In this document: piece by piece, positions 35,181 through 43,968 of the stretch
Layout of the letters: each line of letters opens with the position of its first letter
Numbering within the stretch: the first letter of the stretch is position 1
Assembly (NCBI RefSeq): GCF_900172295.1
Contig: NZ_FWFL01000002.1
Coordinates: forward strand, 1 to 64,000
Direction: 5' to 3'
Source: Roseovarius litorisediminis
GTDB taxonomy: Bacteria > Pseudomonadota > Alphaproteobacteria > Rhodobacterales > Rhodobacteraceae
DNA length: 64,000 nt
Notes under the pieces: model-generated
Seen by the model: only the letters and a program-made list of their open reading frames with translations
Told to the model about the DNA's origin: nothing
The model's database searches: none
Made by a program: the position numbers and the translations under genes

Positions 35181-37181
35181 ATGGCGTTGCTATTGGGCGT
35201 GGATACCGGCGGGACCTACACCGACGCGGTGCTGATCCGCGATGAGCGGGATGTGATTGCCAGTGCCAAGGCGCTGACCACACGACACGATCTGGCCGTG
35301 GGCATTGGCGAGGCGATTGCGGCGGTTTTGCGGACAAGCGGCGCGGATGTCGCCGAGATCGGGATGGCTTCGCTTTCGACCACACTGGCGACCAACGCTT
35401 TGGTCGAAGGCCAGGGCGGGCGTGTTGGACTGGTTTACATCGGCTTTCGCGAGCATGATTTGCAGTCTCATGGATTGTCAGAGGCATTGGGCGGCGATCC
35501 GGCGCTGGTAATCACGGGTGGGCACAACCATGCGGGTGGACAGGCACATGCCTTGGATAAAGACGCACTTTTGGCATGGTTAGAGACTGGTATTGGGGCC
35601 TCTGCTTTTGCCGTAGCGGCACAGTTTGCAACCCGCAACCCGGCGCATGAGCTGGAGGTGGCCGAGATGATCCGTGATGTGACCGGGCGGCCGGTATCGT
35701 GCTCGCATCATCTGTCGGCCAAGCTGAACGGGCCCAAGCGGGCGCTTACGGCGCTGCTGAATGCGCGTCTTATTGGGATGATCGCCCGGCTGATCGAAAA
35801 GGCCGAAGGCAAGCTGCGTGATCTGGGAATTGACGCGCCGCTGATGGTGGTACGTGGCGATGGTGCATTGATTTCAGCAGATCAGGCGCGCGAACGGCCG
35901 ATTGAGACAATCCTGAGCGGACCAGCAGCAAGTATTGTCGGCGCACGCTGGATGACCGGGGCGGATTATGCGTTGGTGTCGGATATCGGCGGTACGACCA
36001 CGGACGTGGCCGTACTGCGTGGTGGAAAACCGGCAATTGACCCGGCAGGCGCGCAGGTGGGGCCCTGGCGCACAATGGTTGAGGCGGTGGCAATGCGCAC
36101 GACCGGGCTGGGCGGTGACAGCGAAGTGCATGTGAATGATGAAGGTCTGGCTGGTGGTGTCACCCTGGGGCCGCGCCGGGTGATCCCGATAAGCCTGATG
36201 GCGGTACAGGCACCCGATATGGTGCATGACACACTGGACGAACAATTACGGAGCACCACGCCCAGCGAAAATGACGCGCGGTTCGTACGGGCCGTGCCCG
36301 GGATTGACGCCGGAGGGCTGGCGGATCGCGATGCGGTGCTGTTGGACCGGGTTGGTGACAGCGTTCAGCCGATTGGCAAGGTGCTGAAGACGCGGATCGA
36401 GATTCAGGCGCTGCAAAGGCTGGTCCGGCGCGGCCTGGTGCAGGTTGCGGGTGTGACACCGTCGGATGCAAGCCATGTTCTGGGTGGGCTTGAGGCCTGG
36501 GACGCCGAAGCGGCCGGCAAGGCGATCGAATTGTTGGGGCGCAAACGGACCGGATCGGGTAATCGTCTGATGCCCGACCGGGTGGGCATGGCGCAGATGA
36601 TTGTGGACCAATTGACACATCAAACCAGTCTGGCCTTGTTAGAGACTGCTTTTGCTGAAGAAGAAGCAGGATTTGGTTTGCCGCCAGCCCAGTTGGCGCG
36701 GCATGTTCTGATGCAAAGGGGGCTGGACCATCATCGGGGATTGGTGCGGCTTGAGACCGGGTTGAATGTACCGGTGATCGGGTTGGGGGCGTCGGCCAGC
36801 AGCTATTACCCGGCAGTGGGCGAAAGGCTGAGCTGCCAGATGATCCTGCCGGAGCATGCCGGCGTGGCGAATGCCATTGGCGCTGTTGTCGGGCGGGTAA
36901 CGATCCGGCGGAGTGGCACGGTCACCTCGCCATCAGAGGGACGTTTCCGGGTGCATCTGGAGACCGGCCCCGAGGATTATTCCGAGGCCGAAGCGGCGCT
37001 ATCGGCCTTGCAGGCCGCTTTGGAAATCGAAGCACGGCGCGAAGCCGAGCTGGCCGGGGCCGAGGATATACATGTCAGCGCCGTGCGCGATATCCGGGCG
37101 GCGCAGGCCGAGGCGCGCGAGGTGTTTCTGGAGGCCGAGATTACGGTAGAGGCGTCGGGGAGGCCGCGGATTGCGGTGTAG
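35181..37181 (+). CDS. Hydantoinase/oxoprolinase family protein, HyuA-like subunit
   Basis: A 666-residue ASKHA-fold ATPase subunit. LLGVDTGGTYTDAVLI at 4-19 and DIGGTTTDVAVL near residue 270 are the two phosphate-binding motifs of the hydantoinase A/5-oxoprolinase/acetone carboxylase beta family. Members hydrolyse a ring amide (hydantoin, 5-oxoproline) or activate ketones using ATP. The usual partner subunit HyuB is not found next to it, and no regulator on the same strand is seen. Its last 41 bases overlap, tail to tail, the LysR gene. Substrate unknown. Confidence 0.8.
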   Translation: MALLLGVDTGGTYTDAVLIRDERDVIASAKALTTRHDLAVGIGEAIAAVLRTSGADVAEIGMASLSTTLATNALVEGQGGRVGLVYIGFREHDLQSHGLSEALGGDPALVITGGHNHAGGQAHALDKDALLAWLETGIGASAFAVAAQFATRNPAHELEVAEMIRDVTGRPVSCSHHLSAKLNGPKRALTALLNARLIGMIARLIEKAEGKLRDLGIDAPLMVVRGDGALISADQARERPIETILSGPAASIVGARWMTGADYALVSDIGGTTTDVAVLRGGKPAIDPAGAQVGPWRTMVEAVAMRTTGLGGDSEVHVNDEGLAGGVTLGPRRVIPISLMAVQAPDMVHDTLDEQLRSTTPSENDARFVRAVPGIDAGGLADRDAVLLDRVGDSVQPIGKVLKTRIEIQALQRLVRRGLVQVAGVTPSDASHVLGGLEAWDAEAAGKAIELLGRKRTGSGNRLMPDRVGMAQMIVDQLTHQTSLALLETAFAEEEAGFGLPPAQLARHVLMQRGLDHHRGLVRLETGLNVPVIGLGASASSYYPAVGERLSCQMILPEHAGVANAIGAVVGRVTIRRSGTVTSPSEGRFRVHLETGPEDYSEAEAALSALQAALEIEARREAELAGAEDIHVSAVRDIRAAQAEAREVFLEAEITVEASGRPRIAV

Positions 37182-38085
37182 TTCGGGCCGAGAGTGACAC
37201 AAGCCAGTCACGTACCTTTTCTGCCTGAGGACTGAGCGGGCGGCTGTTGGACCAGACCAGATAAAACGCGGCGCCGGTTGTCCATGCCCATTCGGGGCGG
37301 GCGGCCAACAGACCCTGCGCGATCAAGCCCTGGGTGACGTGCTGCCAGCCAAAGGCAAAACCTTCGCCTGCAATGGCGGCTTGTAGTACGAGAGCGTAAT
37401 CATTCAGGCGCAGGCCGGTTTTGGGTTCGGTATAAGGCACGCGCCAGTGGGCAAAGTAATCGGCCCAGGAGGGGCGGTCACGAACGGGCTCTTCCAGGTG
37501 AATCAGAGACTGATTCAGTAGATTTGCTACGGTTTTCAGGTTGATCGCCGCGGCCATCACTCGAGGGGAGGCGATGGGGGCAATCACCTCGGGCGCGATC
37601 AGGTGGCTTTCGCAACCAGACCAGTCTCCGGTGCCCCGGCGGATCGCCAGGCTGATGGCTTCGGCATCTATATCCGGTTCGCGTTCTGAGGTTTGCAGGC
37701 GCAGATCGATATCGGGATGGGCCGTGTGAAATTTCGCCAGCCGGGGCACCATCCAGTAATGGGCAAAGGCTGTTGAGGCGGACAAAGTCACGTGGTCATT
37801 GGCGCTGCGGGTCGTCAGCAATCGGGCACTTTGCAGGATGCGATCAAAAGCGCCAGATGTATCGTTGTAAAGCCGCTCTCCGGCGTGGGTGAGCGTGACC
37901 GACCGATGGGCGCGCACGAATAGCTGAGTGCCCAACGAACCCTCCAGCTGTTTGATTGACGCGGAAACGGCCGGTTGCTGCACGTTCAGTTCCTGTGCGG
38001 CACGGGTGAACGATCCAGTGCGGGCTGCGGCCTCGAACACGAGCAGATGCCGGGGGGAGGAGACTAGTTTCCAGAGTTCTTGCAT
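37141..38085 (-). CDS. LysR-family regulator, GcvA-like
   Basis: A 314-residue regulator. The N-terminal helix-turn-helix spans about residues 10-70: LLVFEAAARTGSFTRAAQELNVQQPAVSASIKQLEG, then GTQLFVRAHRSVTLTHAGE. The C-terminal periplasmic-binding-protein-like domain is of the GcvA subtype (ISLAIRRGTGDW). It is divergent from the MttB gene, with a GCCAGAT-6-ATCTGGC inverted repeat in between, so it most likely controls the amine operon. Its 3' end overlaps hyuA by 41 bases, which may allow antisense interference. Confidence 0.88.
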   Translation of the reverse strand: MQELWKLVSSPRHLLVFEAAARTGSFTRAAQELNVQQPAVSASIKQLEGSLGTQLFVRAHRSVTLTHAGERLYNDTSGAFDRILQSARLLTTRSANDHVTLSASTAFAHYWMVPRLAKFHTAHPDIDLRLQTSEREPDIDAEAISLAIRRGTGDWSGCESHLIAPEVIAPIASPRVMAAAINLKTVANLLNQSLIHLEEPVRDRPSWADYFAHWRVPYTEPKTGLRLNDYALVLQAAIAGEGFAFGWQHVTQGLIAQGLLAARPEWAWTTGAAFYLVWSNSRPLSPQAEKVRDWLVSLSARTTPQSAASPTPLP

Positions 38086-38138
38086 AATCTGAAATTATCC
38101 AAACCCACAGAATTTTCAAGGATCACAGGCATTACTTA

Positions 38139-38158
38139 GCCAGATAGATTGATCTGGC
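38139..38158. promoter_or_regulatory. Inverted repeat, candidate LysR operator
   Basis: GCCAGAT at 38139-38145 and ATCTGGC at 38152-38158 form perfect 7-bp arms around AGATTG. The repeat is about 20 bases upstream of the MttB start codon and within 75 bases of the divergent LysR start. Arms of this length fit a LysR site, though it is close to the coding start and could instead be a repressor site. Confidence 0.5.
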
Positions 38159-38176
38159 AACAGGGGAGGGTCAGGC

Positions 38177-39694
38177 ATGGCCAGACGGGCACGCAACAGG
38201 CGGGACATGGGTGCGGCGGAAGCATCAGTGATTGCATCGCCTTATGTGCGGAGACGATTGCCGTTTTTCGACATAATGGACGAGGAAACGGTGGTGAAGC
38301 TGGAACGCCAGGTTGACTGGATCATTCAGGATATTGGCCTTGAATTTCGTGACGACCCGGAAGCGTTGCAGATCTGGAAGGATGCCGGAGCCGATGTGCA
38401 GGGTACGCGGGTGCGGGCGGCGGCGGACTGGATTCGCAGCCTGTGCGCCAAGGCGCCGCAAGAATTTACTCAAGTGGCGCGCAATCCCGAGAGGAATGTG
38501 CGCATCGGCGGGCACAATCAGGTGTTTGCCCCGATCTATGGCGCGCCGTTTGTGCGCGATCTGGCGGGGGGGCGGCGTTATGGCGACATGGAAAGTTTCG
38601 AGAAGCTGGTCAAGCTGGCCTATATGCACCCCAATCTGCACCATACCGGGTTGGTGATATGCGAGCCTTGCGACGTGCCGGTCAGCCACCGGCATCTGGA
38701 CATGGTTTATACCCATATGGCCTGCAGCGACAAACCGCACCTTGGCGCGATTACCGAAATGAGCCGCGCGCAGGATAGTGTGGACATGGCAGAAATTCTC
38801 CATGGCCGTGATTTCATGGAAGAAAATTGCGTGATTATGGGGAATGTAAACACCAATTCACCGCTGTTGGTGGATCGGGTGGTGACCGAGGCAATCAGAG
38901 TCTATTGCAGCCGAAATCAGGGCATTGTCGTGGTTCCGTTTATCCTGTCAGGGGCCATGGGGCCGGTTTCGACCGCAGCCAGTGTCACGCAGGCCATGGC
39001 CGAGGCAATGATGTGCTGCGCCTTTGCCCAACTGGTGCGCCCGGGGGCACCGTTTATACTGGGGAACTTCCTGAGTTCAATGAGCCTGAAATCAGGGGCG
39101 CCGACATTTGGCATGCCGGAACCTGTGATCAGCAACTATGCGATCGGCCAGATGGCGCGGCGCGTGGGGCTGCCGCTGCGCTGTGGCGGATCGTTGACGG
39201 CCAGCAAGGTCGAGGATGCGCAGGCGGCCTATGAATCGGCGGATTCAATGCATTCCACGGTGCTGGCGGGGGCCAATTTTGTGCTGCATGCCGCCGGATG
39301 GCTGGAAGGCGGGCTATGCACAGGGTTTGAAAAGCTGGTCATGGATGCGGATCGACTGGGCGGTTACCAGAAAGTGCTGGCGGGTCTGGATGCCAGCGAC
39401 GAGGCGATGGCGCGCGACGCTTACAACGAGGTCGAGCCGGCAGGGCATTTTCTGGGCTGCAGCCATACGATGCGAAATTATCAGACGGCGTTTTATGAAC
39501 CTGCCCTGAGTGACAGCGAAAATGTTGAGAGCTGGGAAGAGAGCGGATCGAACGACATGCGGCAACGCGCCTATGCGCGGTGGACCGGGATGCTGGAGCG
39601 GTATGAGCCACCAAAACTGGATCAGGCGACCGATGAGGCGCTGAAAGATTATGTTGCCCGTCGCAAATCGGAAATTCCTGAGGCATGGTATTGA
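38177..39694 (+). CDS. MttB-family (trimethylamine methyltransferase-like) protein
   Basis: A 505-residue protein of the MttB superfamily: PFFDIMDEETV near the start, VIMGNVNTNSPLLVD, GAMGPVSTAASVTQAMAE and PFILGNFLSSMSLKSGAP, then GLPLRCGGSLTASK. The frame is uninterrupted, so this is a non-pyrrolysine member, like the glycine betaine:corrinoid methyltransferase MtgB group. Such enzymes move a methyl group from a quaternary amine to a corrinoid protein, but no corrinoid protein gene is in the window. GGGGAGGGTCAGGC precedes the ATG. It heads an operon with kbl, tdh and two flavin demethylase genes. Confidence 0.82.
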   Translation: MARRARNRRDMGAAEASVIASPYVRRRLPFFDIMDEETVVKLERQVDWIIQDIGLEFRDDPEALQIWKDAGADVQGTRVRAAADWIRSLCAKAPQEFTQVARNPERNVRIGGHNQVFAPIYGAPFVRDLAGGRRYGDMESFEKLVKLAYMHPNLHHTGLVICEPCDVPVSHRHLDMVYTHMACSDKPHLGAITEMSRAQDSVDMAEILHGRDFMEENCVIMGNVNTNSPLLVDRVVTEAIRVYCSRNQGIVVVPFILSGAMGPVSTAASVTQAMAEAMMCCAFAQLVRPGAPFILGNFLSSMSLKSGAPTFGMPEPVISNYAIGQMARRVGLPLRCGGSLTASKVEDAQAAYESADSMHSTVLAGANFVLHAAGWLEGGLCTGFEKLVMDADRLGGYQKVLAGLDASDEAMARDAYNEVEPAGHFLGCSHTMRNYQTAFYEPALSDSENVESWEESGSNDMRQRAYARWTGMLERYEPPKLDQATDEALKDYVARRKSEIPEAWY

Positions 39695-39712
39695 GTCTGG
39701 AGGAGTATCACC

Positions 39713-40906
39713 ATGAGCGCATCAAACCGATTTGACGAAGACATATCCGGGCGGCTGGATCAGCTGCGCGATGAGGGCCTGTACAAGACCGAGCGGGTTA
39801 TTACCTCGATGCAAAAGGGCGAGATATCGCTGGCGAGTGGGCGCGAGGTGATCAACCTTTGCGCCAACAATTATCTGGGCCTCGCCGATAACCCCGAAAT
39901 CATCGAGGCCGCGCACAAAGCGCTGGACCGATACGGGTTTGGCATGGCTAGTGTTCGATTTATCTGTGGGACGCAGGAAGAGCATAAAGCGCTGGAGGCG
40001 CGGATCGCCGGGTTTCTGGGAAAAGAAGACAGCATTCTGTACGCCGCCGCGTTTGACGCGAATGCCGGTTTGTTCGAGACGCTTTTGGGCCCGGAAGACG
40101 CGATTATTTCCGATGCGCTGAACCATGCCAGTATCATCGACGGCGTGCGCCTGTGCAAGGCACAGCGGTTCCGGTATGCCAATTCGGATATGGCCGATCT
40201 TGAGCGTTGCTTGAAGGAAGCTGCAGGCGCCCGTCATCGGATGATTGCCACCGATGGCGTTTTTTCGATGGATGGTTATTACGCGCGGTTGGATGAGATT
40301 TGCGCATTGGCGGACAAATACGATGCCATGGTGATGGTGGATGATTGCCATTCAACCGGGTTTGTCGGGCCAACCGGGCGCGGCACGGCTGAAAAGTTTG
40401 GGGTTTCTGACCGCGTGGATGTCATGACCGGCACGTTGGGCAAGGCGCTGGGCGGGGCGTCGGGCGGATATACCGCGGCCTCGGCGCCGGTTGTGGACTG
40501 GTTACGGCAACGATCACGGCCCTATCTGTTTTCCAACACGCTGGCACCGGTGATTGCGGCGGCCTCGCTCAAGGTGTTTGACATCCTTGAGCAGGGCGAG
40601 GAAATGCGCGCGCAGTTATGGGAAAATGCCGCTTATTTCCGCGATCGAATGGGCAAGCTGGGGTTCGAGTTGCTACCCGGTGAACATGCGATCATTCCGG
40701 TTATGTTGCGCGACCCGAAGCTGGCGCAACAGATGGCGGCAAAACTGAACGATCACGGTGTTTTTGTGACTGCTTTTTCCTTTCCGGTGGTGCCAAAAGA
40801 TCAGGACCGTATCCGCACACAGATGAGCGCCGCATTGTCCCGTGACATGCTGGACAAGGCGATTGACGCGTTTGAGGTTGTCGGCCGTGAACTGGAGGTG
40901 ATCTGA
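39713..40906 (+). CDS. kbl: Glycine C-acetyltransferase (2-amino-3-ketobutyrate CoA ligase)
   Basis: A 397-residue PLP enzyme of the alpha-oxoamine synthase family. It cleaves 2-amino-3-ketobutyrate with CoA to glycine and acetyl-CoA, the second step of threonine breakdown after Tdh. [14 protein letters not shown] is near residue 45, [17 protein letters not shown] holds the PLP aspartate, and [14 protein letters not shown] holds the PLP lysine. The stop TGA shares one base with the tdh ATG (TGATG at 40904-40908), so the two are translationally coupled. GGAG lies 9 bases before the start. Confidence 0.93.
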   Translation: MSASNRFDEDISGRLDQLRDEGLYKTERVITSMQKGEISLASGREVINLCANNYLGLADNPEIIEAAHKALDRYGFGMASVRFICGTQEEHKALEARIAGFLGKEDSILYAAAFDANAGLFETLLGPEDAIISDALNHASIIDGVRLCKAQRFRYANSDMADLERCLKEAAGARHRMIATDGVFSMDGYYARLDEICALADKYDAMVMVDDCHSTGFVGPTGRGTAEKFGVSDRVDVMTGTLGKALGGASGGYTAASAPVVDWLRQRSRPYLFSNTLAPVIAAASLKVFDILEQGEEMRAQLWENAAYFRDRMGKLGFELLPGEHAIIPVMLRDPKLAQQMAAKLNDHGVFVTAFSFPVVPKDQDRIRTQMSAALSRDMLDKAIDAFEVVGRELEVI

Positions 40907-41943
40907 TGGAAAATCAGATGAAAGCATTGGTCAAAGCCAGGCCAGAACCGGGGCTTTGGATGGAGTACGTTCCGGTGCCCGAGCCGGGGCCGAATGATGT
41001 GCTGATCAAGGTCCGGAAGTCGGCGATATGCGGCACCGACGTGCATATCTGGAAATGGGACGAGTTCAGCGCCAAAACCGTGCCGGTGCCAATGGTGGTT
41101 GGCCACGAATTTGTCGGCGAGATTGTCGATACCGGTGCGGCAGCGGTTAAATACAAGATCGGCCAGCGGGTATCGGGTGAGGGGCATATCGTGTGTGGCA
41201 CCTGCCGCAATTGTCGCGCCGGGCGCGGGCATTTGTGCCGCAACACCAAGGGAGTGGGCGTAAATCGACCGGGGTCTTTTGCCGAATATGTCTGTATTCC
41301 CGAGAATAACGTGGTGCCGATCCCCGAAGACATCCCCGATGAAATCGCCGCGATTTTCGACCCGTTCGGCAATGCGGTGCACACCGCGTTGAGTTTCGAT
41401 CTGGTGGGCGAGGATGTGCTGGTTACCGGCGCGGGGCCTATCGGGATTATGGGCGCGCTGGTGGCGCAGAAGGTCGGCGCGCGCAAGGTGGTGATCACCG
41501 ATATCAACCCTTACCGTCTGGATCTGGCGAAAAAAATGGGTGTGCAGCATGTCGTGGATGTAGGTAGCGAGCAGCTACGTGATGTCATGACCAAGATCGG
41601 CATGACCGAAGGTTTCGATGTGGGGCTGGAAATGTCGGGTGCGGCGCCAGCGATGCAGCAAATGATCAGCCGGATGAATAACGGTGGCAAAGTTGCCCTG
41701 CTGGGGATCGCACCCACCGAATTTCCGGTCGACTGGAACACCGTGATTTTCCGGATGCTGCACATCAAAGGCATCTATGGCCGCGAGATGTTTGAAACCT
41801 GGTACAAGATGATCGCGCTGGTACAGAGTGGGCTGGATGTGTCGGGGCTGATCACCCATCGGATCGGAATCGATGATTTCGAGGAAGGATTCGCCGCGAT
41901 GATTTCGGGAAATTCCGGCAAAGTTGTGATGGATTGGAGTTAA
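40906..41943 (+). CDS. tdh: L-threonine 3-dehydrogenase
   Basis: A 345-residue zinc medium-chain dehydrogenase that oxidises threonine to 2-amino-3-ketobutyrate with NAD+. The catalytic zinc site [11 protein letters not shown] near residue 42, the GHEFVGEIV segment, the structural-zinc cysteines [15 protein letters not shown] and the NAD motif [12 protein letters not shown] are all visible. The start MENQMKA has the strong GGAGGTGATCTG before it. It is fused by a TGATG overlap to kbl. In this operon the pair could route threonine to glycine, or run on glycine-related metabolites produced by demethylation. Confidence 0.92.
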   Translation: MENQMKALVKARPEPGLWMEYVPVPEPGPNDVLIKVRKSAICGTDVHIWKWDEFSAKTVPVPMVVGHEFVGEIVDTGAAAVKYKIGQRVSGEGHIVCGTCRNCRAGRGHLCRNTKGVGVNRPGSFAEYVCIPENNVVPIPEDIPDEIAAIFDPFGNAVHTALSFDLVGEDVLVTGAGPIGIMGALVAQKVGARKVVITDINPYRLDLAKKMGVQHVVDVGSEQLRDVMTKIGMTEGFDVGLEMSGAAPAMQQMISRMNNGGKVALLGIAPTEFPVDWNTVIFRMLHIKGIYGREMFETWYKMIALVQSGLDVSGLITHRIGIDDFEEGFAAMISGNSGKVVMDWS

Positions 41944-41946
41944 TTA

Positions 41947-43923
41947 GTGTCTGACTTTCCCCGTCTCACCTCTGAACTGCCTCTGCGTCACAAGGTGCTG
42001 CGCAACCGGATCACTTTCGGGGCGCATACGGCGAATATGTCGGTTAACGGTCTGCCTGGGGAACAGTTTGGCGCCTATCTGCTGGAACGTGCGATCGGAG
42101 GCGCCGGTATGATCGTGGCCGAGCCCATGCCGGTGCATCGAACCGGTGTTCTGACCCGCGGCAACTTTCTGGCCGAAGACGACGCGGTGATCCCGGCGTT
42201 TCGCAAGATCGTCGAGCCAGTGCAGGATGCGGGCGCTGTTGTGTTGCAGCAACTCTATCACGTCGGCGCGCATGGCGATTCTGACCTGAGCTATCAGCCG
42301 CATTGGGGGCCGTCGGGACTGCCCAGCTATCATGACAGCGATGGCAGTCATGCAATGACAGGGGCCGAAATTGAAGAGATGATCGCGGCTTTTGTCGCGG
42401 CCGCTGTGCGGTGCCGTGATGCCGGATTTGACGGGGTCGAGATCTGGGCCGCCTATCAGTCTTTACTGGAACAGTTCTGGACCCCCTGGAGCAACCGGCG
42501 CGATGATCAGTGGGGCGGGCCCTTGGAAAACCGAACGCGTATCTCGATGCGGATACTCGAAGGGATCCGGCGCGCCTGCGGCGAGAATTTCATTGTTGGT
42601 ATGTCGGTCAGTTATTCCGACAGTTTCGATGTCACATTGGGGATAGAGGAACTGACCGAGGTCCTGGCGCTGCACGATGCCACCGGACATCTGGATTATG
42701 TCAGTTGTGGGTCGGGCGGGTATCTGGATTTTGAAAAGCTGATGCCGACTTTTGTGCTGGGCGAAAAGCCGACGGTATCGGCGACAGAAGTGTTCAAGCA
42801 AGAATTGCGCCATGCAAAGGTGCAGGCCGAAAGCCAGATCAGAACGCCCGAGAATGCTGAAAGTGTTCTGAGTGCAAATCAGGCTGATTTAGTCTCGATC
42901 GTGCGCGGGCAAATTGCCGATCCAAATCTGGCCCGCAAGGTTACAGAAGGACGCGCCGATGACATTCGTGGCTGTATTTCCTGCAACCAGATGTGCTGGG
43001 GCCGACGGTCGCGGGACTATTGGATTTCATGCCTGATCAACCCGTCTGTGGGGCGTGAGTATCAATGGGGTGGTGACCGGTTCATCAAATCCAAAGCGCC
43101 GAAATCAGTGCTGGTTGTGGGCGGTGGTCCGTCAGGGCTGGAAGCTGCGCGGGTCGCGGCAGAACGTGGGCACAAGGTGCAAATCCACGAGGCAGCATCG
43201 CAAATCGGTGGGCAGTTCCGGCTGGCTGGAATGCAGCCACGCCGGGCGCAGATTCTGGATTTGATGGGCTGGTACGAGCGGCAGTTCGGCAAGCTTGGTG
43301 TCGAGTTGAGACTAAATTCCTATCTGGACGCAGATGATATTCGCGAACTAGGCGCCGATGTAGTGGTATTGGCTACCGGCTCGCTGCCGGATGAGGAGAG
43401 AACGCAACGCTGGTTACCGCAACTTGGCCCCCTCCCCGGGCGTGAGCATGGCAATGTCTTTGCCCCTGAAGAGGTGATGCGGCGCGAGGCGAAGATCGCC
43501 GACACTGTCATCGTTTATGATGAGGGCGGCAATATGCGGGGTGTTGGCACCGCCTGGCATCTGGCCGAGACGGGCAAACAGGTGGTGCTTGTTACACCTG
43601 ATCCGTTTGTCGGCAAAGAGCTGGCGCGTACAAGTGCCGATATCCCGATCCGGGCCAAGCTGGCGCAATTGGGTGTCAGGATGCTGAGTGAACATGCCAT
43701 TGCCGGATGGCACGGGCAGGGCGCCGCGGTGCGCAACCTGCTGGACGGATCAGAAGAAGAGATCGCGGCTTCTGCTTTGGTGATGGCGACGACCAATCGC
43801 TCATTCGAGCCTGTTTCGGCGGAACTGACCGATCTGAACCTGCGGATTGTGGGAGATGCACAGGCCCCAAGGCAGGCACCTTTTGCGTTTTATGAGGGCC
43901 GCAAGTGTGGCCTGGAGATTTAG
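41947..43923 (+). CDS. TMADH/2,4-dienoyl-CoA reductase-like flavin and Fe-S oxidoreductase (N-demethylase type)
   Basis: A 658-residue protein with three parts: an FMN barrel (FGAHTANMSVNGLPG, GFDGVEIWAAYQSLLEQFWTPWSN), a four-cysteine cluster CISCNQMCWGR...C for one [4Fe-4S], and a C-terminal FAD/NAD(P) domain with VVGGGPSGLEAARVA near residue 390. This is the layout of trimethylamine dehydrogenase, DgcA of dimethylglycine demethylase and N-methylproline demethylase. The GTG start follows tdh by 3 bases with GGAG upstream. Which N-methyl compound it oxidises cannot be told; the next gene suggests a dimethylglycine- or proline-betaine-type substrate. Confidence 0.85.
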   Translation: MSDFPRLTSELPLRHKVLRNRITFGAHTANMSVNGLPGEQFGAYLLERAIGGAGMIVAEPMPVHRTGVLTRGNFLAEDDAVIPAFRKIVEPVQDAGAVVLQQLYHVGAHGDSDLSYQPHWGPSGLPSYHDSDGSHAMTGAEIEEMIAAFVAAAVRCRDAGFDGVEIWAAYQSLLEQFWTPWSNRRDDQWGGPLENRTRISMRILEGIRRACGENFIVGMSVSYSDSFDVTLGIEELTEVLALHDATGHLDYVSCGSGGYLDFEKLMPTFVLGEKPTVSATEVFKQELRHAKVQAESQIRTPENAESVLSANQADLVSIVRGQIADPNLARKVTEGRADDIRGCISCNQMCWGRRSRDYWISCLINPSVGREYQWGGDRFIKSKAPKSVLVVGGGPSGLEAARVAAERGHKVQIHEAASQIGGQFRLAGMQPRRAQILDLMGWYERQFGKLGVELRLNSYLDADDIRELGADVVVLATGSLPDEERTQRWLPQLGPLPGREHGNVFAPEEVMRREAKIADTVIVYDEGGNMRGVGTAWHLAETGKQVVLVTPDPFVGKELARTSADIPIRAKLAQLGVRMLSEHAIAGWHGQGAAVRNLLDGSEEEIAASALVMATTNRSFEPVSAELTDLNLRIVGDAQAPRQAPFAFYEGRKCGLEI

Positions 43924-43968
43924 AAATACCCGCGTATTGCGCGGAACAAGACAGTAAGGGAGGCAGTT

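Noticed and set aside
38177..39694. Pyrrolysine-containing trimethylamine methyltransferase
   Set aside because: The frame has no internal TAG codon, so this is a non-pyrrolysine family member.
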